Origin: Alkaliphilus sp. NP8
GTDB lineage: Bacteria > Bacillota > Clostridia > Peptostreptococcales > Natronincolaceae
Direction of reading: 5' to 3'
Length of the DNA: 64,000 nt
NCBI GenBank assembly: GCA_015978205.1
Contig: JADWMM010000003.1
Location: 1 to 64,000 of the forward strand
Shown here: positions 16,865-26,042 of the stretch, in pieces
Position numbering within the stretch: position 1 is the stretch's first letter
Layout: each line of letters starts with the position of its first letter
Notes under the pieces: generated by a model
What the model was told of the DNA's origin: nothing
The model's input: the letters and a program-made list of their open reading frames with translations, nothing else
The model's database searches: none
Made by a program: the position numbers and the translations under genes

Positions 16865-17818
16865 GTGGATAAACAACAAAAAACTGCACTTATTTTAATG
16901 CCTATAATAGCAATTGGTATTTTAGCAGGCGGAATGTTTATAACAAATCAAGGAAATGAAACTTCTGCTAATTATACAGATGGTGTATATGAAGGCGAAG
17001 GCGAAGGATTTAATGGACCTATTAAGGTTGAAGTATCAGTAGAAGGTGGAAAAGTTACTTCAATTGAATTAGTAGAACATAGTGAAACAGAAGGAATTGG
17101 TGATGTAGGAGCAGAAGAAGTTATTGCTAATATAATTGCATCACAAAATACAGAAGTAGAAGTATCGTCTGGAGCTACTTATTCTAGTAATGGTGTAATG
17201 GAAGCTGTTTCAAATGCTTTATCTGAAGCAGGCGGGTCACAAACATTTACAGATGGTGAGTTTGAAGGTGAAGGTGAAGGATTTAAAGGACCTATTAAAG
17301 TTAAAGTAACAGTAGAAGGTGGAAAGATTGCATCAATTGAATTAGTAGAGCATGGTGAAACAGAAGGAATTGGTGATGTAGGAGCAGAGGAAGTTATTGC
17401 TAATATTATTGCATCACAAAGTACAACAGTAGACGTATCATCTGGAGCTACTTATTCTAGTGAAGGTGTAATGGAAGCTGTTTCAAATGCTTTAGCTGGT
17501 GGTTCTGAAGGTGAAGCAGAAGAAACTGAAGCAGGTGAAGTAGATTTTAGTGCTATAGAGTTTGTAGATGGAGTATACGAAGGAGTAGCAGAAGGATACC
17601 ATGGAGATATTAAAGTAGAAGTGGAAGTTGCAGGTGGAGAACTTGTAAGAGTAGATGTATTAGAGCAAACAGAAACAGAAGGTATTGGAGATGTTGCTTT
17701 AGAAGAGCTATCAGAAACAATGGTAGCAGAGCAAACAGTAGATGTTGACACTGTATCAGGAGCAACATGGTCAAGTGAAGGAATAATAGAAGCTGTTAAA
17801 AGTGCTTTAAGTAACTAA
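16865..17818 (+). CDS. Surface protein with three FMN-binding domains
   Basis: This 317-aa protein has one N-terminal membrane anchor (about residues 8-27) with no Cys lipobox, then three tandem FMN_bind domains at about 38-119, 129-210 and 234-316. Each contains an SGAT motif (T105, T196, T301). In this family the Thr receives FMN covalently from the ApbE flavin transferase outside the membrane. Repeats 1 and 2 are nearly identical even at DNA level, indicating recent duplication, while repeat 3 has diverged. A 25-residue Glu-rich linker precedes repeat 3. GTG start after GGAGGTG. Three flavins suggest an electron wire or shuttle at the cell surface. No apbE is in this window. Confidence 0.88.
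   Translation: MDKQQKTALILMPIIAIGILAGGMFITNQGNETSANYTDGVYEGEGEGFNGPIKVEVSVEGGKVTSIELVEHSETEGIGDVGAEEVIANIIASQNTEVEVSSGATYSSNGVMEAVSNALSEAGGSQTFTDGEFEGEGEGFKGPIKVKVTVEGGKIASIELVEHGETEGIGDVGAEEVIANIIASQSTTVDVSSGATYSSEGVMEAVSNALAGGSEGEAEETEAGEVDFSAIEFVDGVYEGVAEGYHGDIKVEVEVAGGELVRVDVLEQTETEGIGDVALEELSETMVAEQTVDVDTVSGATWSSEGIIEAVKSALSN
16976..17500 (+). repeat. Tandem duplication encoding FMN-binding domains 1 and 2
   Basis: Two direct repeats begin at 16976 and 17249, an offset of 273 bases (91 codons), and agree over most of about 250 bases, including synonymous positions. A third, diverged copy begins near 17564. Confidence 0.8.
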
Positions 17819-17843
17819 TTTGAATATATCCAAAATTAAATAA

Positions 17844-17882
17844 AAAATAAAAGTCTTGAGTTTTCTCAAGACTTTTATTTTT
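17844..17882. terminator. Terminator after FMN-binding gene
   Basis: A 17-bp perfect stem (17844-17860 with 17865-17881) with a TTTT loop has A and T runs on both sides, so it may act in either direction. Confidence 0.9.
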
Positions 17883-17928
17883 GCTTTACTATTGCTAGTA
17901 ATTTTAAAATATACCTTTTAGGAATAAA

Positions 17929-17966
17929 AAATACTATTCATAAAGTTATGGATGGTGTTTTTTTAT
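17929..17966 (+). terminator. Second terminator-like hairpin before nhaC end
   Basis: A 13-bp stem (17929-17941 with 17948-17960) including G-U pairs has a 6-base loop and is followed by seven T. The G-U pairs are stable only in a rightward transcript, so it may be a back-up terminator. Confidence 0.55.
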
Positions 17967-18000
17967 ATTCAATTAAAACTAAGGTTTAGGTTTTGATTAG

Positions 18001-19413
18001 TTATATATTTTTTTTATCTATATCTTGGTTTTTATTATCAATTGTAGCAATCTTAAATCCAGTAAAACCGTAAATGATAGCAATAATAGGACTTATTAGA
18101 TTTAAGAAAGCAAATGGTGCATATTCAAATGGTGAAACTAATAAAACACTATACATAAATGCTCCACAAGTATTCCAAGGTATTAATGGAGAGGTTAAGG
18201 TACCTGCATCTTCTAATGTTCTTGATAATACCTTAGGATGTAATCCTCTTTCAGCATAAATATCTTTATACATTCTTCCAGGTATAACGATTGATAAGTA
18301 TTGTTCTGCTGCAAGAATATTAACGGCTATACTAGTTAAAATAGTAGCAGTAATTAAAGATCCGGTGTTGTTTGCAAATTTTAAGATAGTTTTTCCAATA
18401 GCGCCTAGCATTCCTGTTTTTTCCATAATACCACCGAAAACCATAGCTAGGATAATAAGTGAAACAGTCCATAACATAGAATCAAGTCCGCCACCAGTTA
18501 GAAGCTCATCGACTACTTCAATACCAGTTTCGCTAGTAAAACCATTGTGAGCTGCATTTATAATTTCTCCAAATCCAGAACCTTGAAATATAGATGCAAA
18601 TATGCCTCCAATAGTGGTACCTGCTATTAGTCCGGGAATCGCTGGTATTTTAAATATTACTAAAAGAATAACGATAACCGGAGGGAGTAAAAGTAAAGGT
18701 GAAATATTGAAATTACTTGACATTCCACTGAGAATTATATCAATATTTGCTGTATCTAGTGCTTGACCTGAATATCTAGAGCCTATAATACCGTATAGAA
18801 TTAACGCTATTATAAAACTGGGGATAGTAGTATATAACATGTACTTAATATGCTCGAATAAAGCTGACCCTGCCATAGCAGGTGCTAGATTAGTAGTATC
18901 AGAAAGAGGTGAAAGTTTATCTCCGAAATATGCCCCTGAAATAATTGCTCCAGCTATTATATAATCTGGCATTCCAAGACCTTGCCCAATTCCTAAAAGT
19001 GCTATACCTACAGTACCTGCTGTAGTCCAAGAACTTCCTGTAGAAATTGCAACTATTGCACATATAATTGCTGTTGCTATTAAGAATATTCCTGGCGCTA
19101 TAATTTGCAATCCATAGTAAATCATTGTAGGTACTGTACCACTTAGAATCCAAACTCCTATTACCGTTCCAATAACCATTAATATAAGTACGGCTTGCAT
19201 TGCTAGCTGAATTGTAGCTATAGCAGATTTTTCCAATTCATCCCAGGTATATCCTAATGAGTAAAGTGATATTGCCACAGCTACTATAGTAGCAATAATC
19301 ATTGGGATATGAGGATCTTGTTCATACACAACAATTGCTAAAAATAAAGTAGCTATAAGTGTAAGTATAGGTATGAGAGCATGACCTATCGTGGCTTGCT
19401 TTTTTGTTTTCAT
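18001..19413 (-). CDS. NhaC family Na+/H+ antiporter
   Basis: This 470-aa polytopic protein has about 11-12 membrane segments and the NhaC-family pattern (STGSSWTTAGTVGIALLGIGQGLGMP about 124-149; SGAYFGDKLSPLSDTTNLAPA about 159-179; AAEQYLSIVIPGRMYKDIYAERGLHPKVLSRTLEDAGTLTSPLIPWNTCG near the C-terminus). It exchanges Na+ for protons; some relatives exchange malate-lactate or amino acids. AAGGAGGAATT precedes the ATG. It stands alone, divergent from the Nuo-like operon. Confidence 0.9.
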   Translation of the reverse strand: MKTKKQATIGHALIPILTLIATLFLAIVVYEQDPHIPMIIATIVAVAISLYSLGYTWDELEKSAIATIQLAMQAVLILMVIGTVIGVWILSGTVPTMIYYGLQIIAPGIFLIATAIICAIVAISTGSSWTTAGTVGIALLGIGQGLGMPDYIIAGAIISGAYFGDKLSPLSDTTNLAPAMAGSALFEHIKYMLYTTIPSFIIALILYGIIGSRYSGQALDTANIDIILSGMSSNFNISPLLLLPPVIVILLVIFKIPAIPGLIAGTTIGGIFASIFQGSGFGEIINAAHNGFTSETGIEVVDELLTGGGLDSMLWTVSLIILAMVFGGIMEKTGMLGAIGKTILKFANNTGSLITATILTSIAVNILAAEQYLSIVIPGRMYKDIYAERGLHPKVLSRTLEDAGTLTSPLIPWNTCGAFMYSVLLVSPFEYAPFAFLNLISPIIAIIYGFTGFKIATIDNKNQDIDKKNI

Positions 19414-19868
19414 AAAAAGTAATTCCTCCTTTAGGGTTTTCTAATTACAAAGTATTAATTAAAATCCATTCATAATTTATTACGTATTAATATGAAAATG
19501 TTAATCCCCCTATCTATATTTATATCTAATTATATCTATTTAGAATCAAAAAAACTAATATATATGCTATATTTAAATTTTAAAATCAATTTTTATTAAA
19601 TTTTAAATAGGTTATTAAGTATAATACTACAATTTCACCGAAAATTCAAATAATTATAAAATGGGGGACCTGCATATATCAGAACATACAAAATACATTC
19701 AATATTCCGTAAAATATCAGATTATGGAAAATCCATTTACAAGTTTAGATCGCAGTGTTATTATATAGTTAAAATGTTTGAATCATCAGTCAACGTTTAT
19801 TTTTTAACTAAGTAGTGTTTAAGTTTATTTATTATTAAAATATATTAATAATAGGAGGGGTAGATGAA
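19414..19868. other. Divergent intergenic region, 455 bases
   Basis: It separates nhaC from the Nuo-like operon. TATAAT occurs near 19620 (plus) and within 19530-19545 (minus), but neither has a convincing -35 partner. A GGGGGACC patch near 19663 and an imperfect inverted repeat (TTCCGTAA...TTATGGAA, about 19705-19731) stand out from the AT background. No known riboswitch or T-box core was recognised. AGGAGGGG at about 19853-19860 is the ribosome site of the next gene. Confidence 0.4.
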
Positions 19869-20399
19869 ATGTCTTGTTGTCAAGGGAAAGAGAATAGTGG
19901 TATAGCAAAAGAAATTTTGCAGGAAGATCAAGATAAGATAAATAAGATTTTAAGCAAATATGAGGGAAAAAAAGGAAGTCTTATTAGTATTTTACAAGAT
20001 ATACAAGAAGAATATAATTATTTACCAATAGAAACATTAAACTATATATCACAGGAAACAGGTACTAAGCCTGCTAAAATTCATGGGGTAGCCACTTTTT
20101 ACACTCAATTTCGATTAAAGCCAGTAGGGGAAAATCTTATAATGCTTTGTCAAGGTACTGCCTGCCATGTAAATGGGTCGAAAAATATTGAAGAAGCTAT
20201 TTATGAAGAGTTAAAAATAAAAGATGGAGAAACTACTGAGGATAATTTATTTACATTAATAAATGTAGCATGTTTAGGGTGTTGTAGTTTATCGCCAGTA
20301 ATGATGATAAATGATGAAACTTATGGTAATTTAACGCCAGAAAATGCAAAAGAGATCTTAAAAGAAATTAAGGATAAACAACTAACAAAGGGGGCTTAA
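19869..20399 (+). CDS. NuoE-like [2Fe-2S] subunit of NADH-linked complex
   Basis: This 176-aa thioredoxin-fold [2Fe-2S] protein corresponds to NuoE, HydC or StnA. The cluster ligands are C94-x4-C99 and C135-x3-C139. HGVATFYTQF (about residues 72-81) is the usual family motif. A Cys-Cys at positions 3-4 has no known role. It would pass electrons between the NuoF-like flavin subunit and the third subunit. AGGAGGGG precedes the ATG. It is the first gene of a three-gene operon, 3 bases from the next. Confidence 0.92.
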   Translation: MSCCQGKENSGIAKEILQEDQDKINKILSKYEGKKGSLISILQDIQEEYNYLPIETLNYISQETGTKPAKIHGVATFYTQFRLKPVGENLIMLCQGTACHVNGSKNIEEAIYEELKIKDGETTEDNLFTLINVACLGCCSLSPVMMINDETYGNLTPENAKEILKEIKDKQLTKGA

Positions 20400-20402
20400 T
20401 AT

Positions 20403-22157
20403 ATGAAAATTATTGTGGGGCAAGGTAGCTGTGGGATAGCTGCTGGTGCTAATAAAGTATATGATGCCATAGTAAGGGAAATAGAAAGTAGAAACTTAGA
20501 TGTAGAATTAACTACTACTGGTTGCATAGGCATGTGTTATTTGGAACCAATTGTCGACGTTATAGATAACAATGGCAAAAAAACAACATTTGTTAAAGTT
20601 GATAAAGAAATAACAAAAGGAATTATAAAAGATATAGTTCAAAAAGCAGAAGATCATACACAATATGAAATAGATGAAATCGATAGAGACATTTTATCTA
20701 AGCAGAAAAGAGTAGCTTTGAAAAACTGTGGAATTATTAACCCGGAAAGTATAGATGAATATGTGAATTCAGGTGGGTATAAGGCTATTAAAAAATGTCT
20801 AGAAACTATGACACCAGAAGAAGTAATAGATGAAATAAAAACTGCTGGCTTAAAGGGAAGAGGAGGAGCAGGGTTTCCTACTTGGTTTAAATGGAATGCA
20901 GCTAATAAATCTCCAGGAGATACTAAATATGTAGTTTGTAATGCAGATGAAGGAGATCCAGGAGCATTTATGGATAGAAGTGTACTAGAAGGAGATCCTC
21001 ATAACTTAATAGAAGGTATGATGGTCTGTGGATATGCAATAGGAGCAAGTGATGGAGTTGTTTATGTAAGAGCTGAATATCCTCTTGCTATTAAACGATT
21101 AAATAAAGCAATAGAAGATGCAAGAAGCAAAGGGTATTTAGGCAAAAATGTTTTTGGGTTAAATAAATTTGATTTTGATTTAAGAATTAAGGCAGGTGCT
21201 GGAGCTTTTGTTTGTGGGGAGGAAACAGCTCTTATAGCATCTCTAGAAGGTGAAAGAGGAATGCCAAGGTTAAAACCTCCATTTCCGGCACAGAAAGGCT
21301 ATTGGGATAAGCCTACTAATATCAATAATGTTGAAACACTTGCCAATGTACCGTGGATAATATCTAATGGAGGAGATGCTTTTGCATCTATGGGTACAGA
21401 AAATAGTAAAGGGACAAAAGTATTTGCTTTAACTGGGAAGATAAGAAAAGGTGGGTTAGTTGAAGTTCCTATGGGAATTTCACTAAGAGAAGTAATATTC
21501 GATATAGGTGGAGGAATAAAAGAAGATAAACAGTTTAAAGCAGTACAAATGGGAGGTCCGTCTGGAGGATGTGTACCTGCACATCTTTTAGACACATCTG
21601 TTGATTATGAATCTATATCTAAAATAGGAGCTATTATGGGCTCTGGTGGTATGGTTGTTATGGATGAAACAACTTGTATGGTAGATATGGCAAAATTCTT
21701 CCTAGACTTTACTCGTAAAGAGTCTTGTGGAAAATGTATTCATTGTAGATTAGGTACAAAGAGGATGCTTGAAATATTAACTAGAATTTGTGAAGGTGAA
21801 GGAAAAGAAGGGGATATTGAGCTTTTAGAAGAGCTTGGCACTAAAATAAAAGAAGGATCATTATGTGGATTAGGTCAAACAGCACCAAATCCAGTATTAA
21901 GTACAATTAGATACTTTCGTGATGAATATGAAAGTCACATTAATAATAAAAAATGTCCTGCAAAGCAATGTACTAGTCTGTTAGAGTATGGAATATTAGA
22001 AGATAAGTGTATTGGATGTGGACTTTGCAGACGAAGCTGTCCTGTTGAAGCTATTTCAGGAGAAACTAAGTCTGTGCATAGTATTAGTGTGGATAAGTGT
22101 ATTAAATGTGGCAAATGCCATGAGGTATGTAAATTTGGTGCAGTGACAATTGAATAA
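20403..22157 (+). CDS. NuoF-like NADH-binding flavoprotein subunit
   Basis: This 584-aa subunit has an N-terminal thioredoxin-like [2Fe-2S] domain (GQGSCGIAAG and TTGCIGMC, residues 5-45), the NADH/FMN domain with GRGGAGFPTWFKW (about 151-163) and ADEGDPGAFMDRSVLEGDPH (about 180-199), an SLBB segment, the N3-type 4Fe-4S motif SCGKCIHC (about 440-447), and a C-terminal 2x[4Fe-4S] ferredoxin (CIGCGLCRRSCP and CIKCGKCHEVC). The added N- and C-terminal FeS domains are typical of HydB/StnB-type subunits of electron-bifurcating complexes rather than respiratory complex I. It would oxidise or reduce NADH. Confidence 0.93.
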   Translation: MKIIVGQGSCGIAAGANKVYDAIVREIESRNLDVELTTTGCIGMCYLEPIVDVIDNNGKKTTFVKVDKEITKGIIKDIVQKAEDHTQYEIDEIDRDILSKQKRVALKNCGIINPESIDEYVNSGGYKAIKKCLETMTPEEVIDEIKTAGLKGRGGAGFPTWFKWNAANKSPGDTKYVVCNADEGDPGAFMDRSVLEGDPHNLIEGMMVCGYAIGASDGVVYVRAEYPLAIKRLNKAIEDARSKGYLGKNVFGLNKFDFDLRIKAGAGAFVCGEETALIASLEGERGMPRLKPPFPAQKGYWDKPTNINNVETLANVPWIISNGGDAFASMGTENSKGTKVFALTGKIRKGGLVEVPMGISLREVIFDIGGGIKEDKQFKAVQMGGPSGGCVPAHLLDTSVDYESISKIGAIMGSGGMVVMDETTCMVDMAKFFLDFTRKESCGKCIHCRLGTKRMLEILTRICEGEGKEGDIELLEELGTKIKEGSLCGLGQTAPNPVLSTIRYFRDEYESHINNKKCPAKQCTSLLEYGILEDKCIGCGLCRRSCPVEAISGETKSVHSISVDKCIKCGKCHEVCKFGAVTIE

Positions 22158-22179
22158 TTCACGTAAGGGGGAATAAAAT

Positions 22180-25100
22180 ATGTCTAAAATTAGGATGAAT
22201 ATAAATGGAACAGAAGTAACGGGATACAAGGGGCAGACTATTTTAGAAATAGCAAGAGAAAATAATATTGAGATTCCTACTCTTTGTTATGATGAAAGAG
22301 TTAAAATATATGGCTCTTGTGGTCTTTGTGTAGTTGAAGTAGAAGGTATACCTAAGCTTTTAAGAGCTTGTGCAACGGAAGCAGCAGATGGTATGGTGAT
22401 TTCTACTAATACAGAGAGAGTTAAAGGGTCAAGAAAAATAGCACTAGAATTACTTTTATCTGATCATGTTGGAGACTGTAGAGCACCATGCTCCTTAGCT
22501 TGTCCAGCAGGCACCGATTGTCAAGGGTATGTAGGTTTAATTGCTAATGGACAATATAAAGAAGCTGTAGAATTAATAAAAGAAAAGTTACCATTACCAG
22601 CTAGTATAGGTAGAGTTTGTCCTCACCCTTGTGAAACTGCCTGTAGAAGACAAACATTAGAAGATCCAATTTCAATAGCATGGTTAAAAAGCTTTGTAGC
22701 AGATATAGATTTAAAGAATCCAGATGTATTTATGCCTGAAATAAAGCCAGCTACAGGAAAAACTATAGCTATTATTGGTGGAGGTCCAAGTGGACTTACA
22801 GCGGCATACTATTTAGCTAAAGAAGGACATAAACCAGTTATATATGAATCAATGCCAGAACTTGGAGGTATGCTTAGATACGGTATTCCACAATATCGAT
22901 TACCAAATGAGGTTTTAGATAAGGAAATAGAGATTATAAGAAAAATGGGAGTAGAAATGCTAACTAATATTAAAATAGGTAGAGATGTAGATCTAACCCA
23001 TTTAAAGGAAAAGCACGATGCAATATATATTGCCATAGGAGCATGGAATAGTACAAAGCTTAATTGCTCTGGTGAAGAACTAGAAGGTGTTATTGGAGGA
23101 ATAGATTTTTTACGTAAAGTTACAGTGAATGAGCCTGTTAAAACAGGAGAGAGAATAGCTGTAGTTGGTGGTGGAAATACAGCAATGGATGCATGTAGAA
23201 CTGCTGTTAGATTAGGCGCTAAACAGGTTTACAATATATATAGAAGAACAAAAGATGAAATGCCAGCAGAAGCTGTAGAAATACAAGAAGCAGAAGAAGA
23301 AGGAGTTAATTTTAAATTCTTAGTTAATCCTATTGAAGTAATAGGAAAAGATGGAAGAGTTAATAAAGTAAGACTTCAAAAAATGAAGTTAGGAGAAGAA
23401 GATGAAAGAGGTAGAAGAAGACCTATTCCAATAGAAGGTGAAGAAGAAACTATTGAAGTGGATTCAGTTATAGTTGCTATAGGTCAAAAAGTAGATATTA
23501 AAGGATTTGAAGATATTGGTCTAACTAAATGGGGAACTATACAGACAGATGAAAATTCATTCCTTACTAATTTACCTGGAGTATTTGCAGGTGGAGATGC
23601 AACTAATGGTGGGCCTGATATTGCTATTGCAGCTATTGGAGAAGGCCAGAGAGCTTCAGATGTAATATGCAGTTATTTAGAAGGTAAAGTTATTTCATAT
23701 GATAAGCCTTTCTATGTAACTAGAGATGAAGTTCCAGTACAAGAATTTTCTCATAGAGAAATAGAGCACAGACCTAAAATGTCTCATTTATCACCAGAAG
23801 TTAGAAGTGGTAATTTTGAGGAGATTGTTGCAGGATATAGTGAAGAAGATGCTAAAAGAGATGCTAAGCGTTGTTTAGAATGTGGTTGTCATGATGTATT
23901 TGAGTGTAAGCTACTACAATATTCTAATGAATATGATGTAGAACCAGAAAGGTTATCTGGAGAAGTTCATCATCGTAGAGAAGATGATGGCCATCCTTTT
24001 ATAGTTAGGAATTCAGATAAATGTATTTTATGTGGTCTTTGTGTTAGAGTATGTGACGAGGTTATAGGCTCAACTGCTCTTGGACTTATAGATAGAGGCT
24101 TTGATACAATAGTTAAGCCACCTTTTGACCAAACTTTAACATATACAGACTGTATAAGTTGTGGACAATGTATAGCTGTATGTCCAACAGGGGCACTTGG
24201 TGAAAGGTTAACTATAGAAAAGTCTGTACCTGTGGAAACTAATGAAACTAGTACAGTTTGTTCCCACTGTAGTGTAGGTTGTAATATAGATCTAAATACT
24301 AAAGGAGATATGCTTGTTAAAGCATTGCCTAAAAAGAAAGATGATTTAGATGAAGGGCTATTGTGTGTAAAAGGACGTTTTGGCTTTGATTCTAAAAATT
24401 TAGGAAAGAGAATAACTAAACCTTTAATTAGAAAAGAAGGTAAATTAGAAGAAACAACTTGGGATGAAGCTCTGCTTTATTCAGCTAAAAAAGCACAAAG
24501 CTTAACAGCGTTACATGGTAGTAACTCTATAGGTATTTCGGTTTCTGATAGATATACGAATGAAGAGATATATTTAGTATCTAAGCTTGGAAAAGAAGTT
24601 CTAAATACAGAAAACGTAGGGTCATTCAATAACTATATAAATGGTGGTATTGAAGAAGTACTAGGATATGATGCTTCGCCAAATACATTTGATGATTTAA
24701 TCTCTACAGATACTATTATTTTAGTTGGCTCTAATATTATGGATAATCATACTGTAGCAGGATTAAAAATTAAAAGAGCAGCTGAAAGTGGAGCAAAGCT
24801 AATAGTAATAAATGCAGAAAATACTAAAATAGATGATTATGCAGATATAAAAGTAAGACCTAATAATGATATAGTATTTTTAAAACAAATAGCGAAAGCA
24901 CTTATTGATGGTGGATTTAAATGCAAAAACAATAATTGCGAAGGCCTACAAGAATTTAAAGAAAGTTTATCTAAAATAGAAGTTAGTCCAGAAGCTGCTG
25001 ATATAGCTCAAATATATGGGAATTCTAAAAGTGCTATGATTGTATTTGACCAAAAGGGTATTACACCTGATGCTTCTAAGCTTTTAGCAAATATGTCAGT

Positions 25101-25761
25101 TTTAAGTGGCCATATTGGAAAGCCACGTAAAGGCATTATTCAGTTAAAGCAAAATAACAACAGTCAAGGACTTAAGGATATGGGAGTAAGAAAAGGATAT
25201 GATGAGTTAAGTAAGGCTATACAAAATAAAGAACTTAAAGGAATGTTAGTATTTGGCGAGGATATAGCTAATATTAATCTAGATGACCTAGGTCTATTAG
25301 TGGTTCAAGATACACATTTAACAGATACGGCTAAAAAAGCAGATGTAGTTTTACCTGCAGTTAGCTTTGCAGAATCTAGTGGAACATTTACTAATACAGA
25401 AAGAAGAATACAAGTGTTAAACAAAGCTATTAAACCACTTGCTGAATATGAAAACTGGGAGATAATTGTAAAGTTTGCAAATGTACTCAATAAAGATTTT
25501 AACTACTCTAGTACTTTAGAGATATTATCAGAGCTTGAGAAAATGAATCCAGAGTATTTAGGAATAACTAAAGTAACTGGCGAAAATACATTCTGGCCAA
25601 TTAATGAAAACAGAGTACTATATACAAATGGATTTAATTTTGGAAATGGAAAGGCTAAACTACAAGTTGTTGGTGATGGCGACTTATTTACAACTGGTGA
25701 AAACACAAATAATTTAACAAATGCTTTTATAGAATATTTAAAAGAGGAAAAATTAGTATAA
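22180..25761 (+). CDS. Fused NuoG/NfnB-like subunit with inactive molybdopterin-like domain
   Basis: The 1193-aa third subunit has, in order: a plant-type [2Fe-2S] domain (C36, C47, C50, C64); a GltD/NfnB-type FAD and NAD(P)H module (FAD motif IIGGGPSG about 197-204, second dinucleotide motif VVGGGNTA about 328-335); a Cys-rich [4Fe-4S] region with two ferredoxin motifs (CILCGLC, CISCGQC, about 610-670); and a C-terminal molybdopterin-oxidoreductase-like domain from about 690 with its own Cys motif (CSHCSVGC). The Cys/Sec that binds Mo or W in formate dehydrogenases is absent. It is probably an NADPH-linked electron-bifurcating transhydrogenase subunit (Stn/Nfn-like), not a formate dehydrogenase. 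Confidence 0.85.
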   Translation: MSKIRMNINGTEVTGYKGQTILEIARENNIEIPTLCYDERVKIYGSCGLCVVEVEGIPKLLRACATEAADGMVISTNTERVKGSRKIALELLLSDHVGDCRAPCSLACPAGTDCQGYVGLIANGQYKEAVELIKEKLPLPASIGRVCPHPCETACRRQTLEDPISIAWLKSFVADIDLKNPDVFMPEIKPATGKTIAIIGGGPSGLTAAYYLAKEGHKPVIYESMPELGGMLRYGIPQYRLPNEVLDKEIEIIRKMGVEMLTNIKIGRDVDLTHLKEKHDAIYIAIGAWNSTKLNCSGEELEGVIGGIDFLRKVTVNEPVKTGERIAVVGGGNTAMDACRTAVRLGAKQVYNIYRRTKDEMPAEAVEIQEAEEEGVNFKFLVNPIEVIGKDGRVNKVRLQKMKLGEEDERGRRRPIPIEGEEETIEVDSVIVAIGQKVDIKGFEDIGLTKWGTIQTDENSFLTNLPGVFAGGDATNGGPDIAIAAIGEGQRASDVICSYLEGKVISYDKPFYVTRDEVPVQEFSHREIEHRPKMSHLSPEVRSGNFEEIVAGYSEEDAKRDAKRCLECGCHDVFECKLLQYSNEYDVEPERLSGEVHHRREDDGHPFIVRNSDKCILCGLCVRVCDEVIGSTALGLIDRGFDTIVKPPFDQTLTYTDCISCGQCIAVCPTGALGERLTIEKSVPVETNETSTVCSHCSVGCNIDLNTKGDMLVKALPKKKDDLDEGLLCVKGRFGFDSKNLGKRITKPLIRKEGKLEETTWDEALLYSAKKAQSLTALHGSNSIGISVSDRYTNEEIYLVSKLGKEVLNTENVGSFNNYINGGIEEVLGYDASPNTFDDLISTDTIILVGSNIMDNHTVAGLKIKRAAESGAKLIVINAENTKIDDYADIKVRPNNDIVFLKQIAKALIDGGFKCKNNNCEGLQEFKESLSKIEVSPEAADIAQIYGNSKSAMIVFDQKGITPDASKLLANMSVLSGHIGKPRKGIIQLKQNNNSQGLKDMGVRKGYDELSKAIQNKELKGMLVFGEDIANINLDDLGLLVVQDTHLTDTAKKADVVLPAVSFAESSGTFTNTERRIQVLNKAIKPLAEYENWEIIVKFANVLNKDFNYSSTLEILSELEKMNPEYLGITKVTGENTFWPINENRVLYTNGFNFGNGKAKLQVVGDGDLFTTGENTNNLTNAFIEYLKEEKLV

Positions 25762-25794
25762 AGTTTTATTAAAAACTTTGAAGTTTAATTTAAT

Positions 25795-25858
25795 ATACTC
25801 TCCTTTAAGTAAACAGATTAAATAATAGAATTTGTTGTTAAGAGGAGAGTATTTTTTA
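25795..25858 (+). terminator. Terminator of the Nuo-like operon
   Basis: A 10-bp stem (25795-25804 with 25843-25852) encloses a 38-base loop and is followed by six T. A small hairpin (about 25760-25779) lies just after the stop codon. Confidence 0.7.
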
Positions 25859-26042
25859 TTGTATAAGAAATAATAATACTATATAATGAATATTTTGTAT
25901 AGTTTAAAAAAAATAGGGTATGAATAAAAAAATAAGATTATAGATGTAGCTATTTACATAAAATTGTAATATAATGATATATAGAATTATATAATGGTAT
26001 ATAATCTTAATTATTTACTATACTAAAAGGAGGAGAAAAATT

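Noticed and set aside
17452-17751. 99-aa minus-strand reading frame rich in Ser/Thr/Pro
   Set aside because: It is the reverse complement of the repetitive FMN-binding coding sequence and has no ribosome site.
18917-19153. 78-aa minus-strand frame
   Set aside because: It overlaps nhaC in another frame with Ser/Asn/Tyr-rich low-complexity sequence and no SD.
22180-25761. Selenocysteine-containing formate dehydrogenase
   Set aside because: The molybdopterin-like domain has no in-frame UGA and no Cys at the metal-ligand position, so it does not look catalytic.
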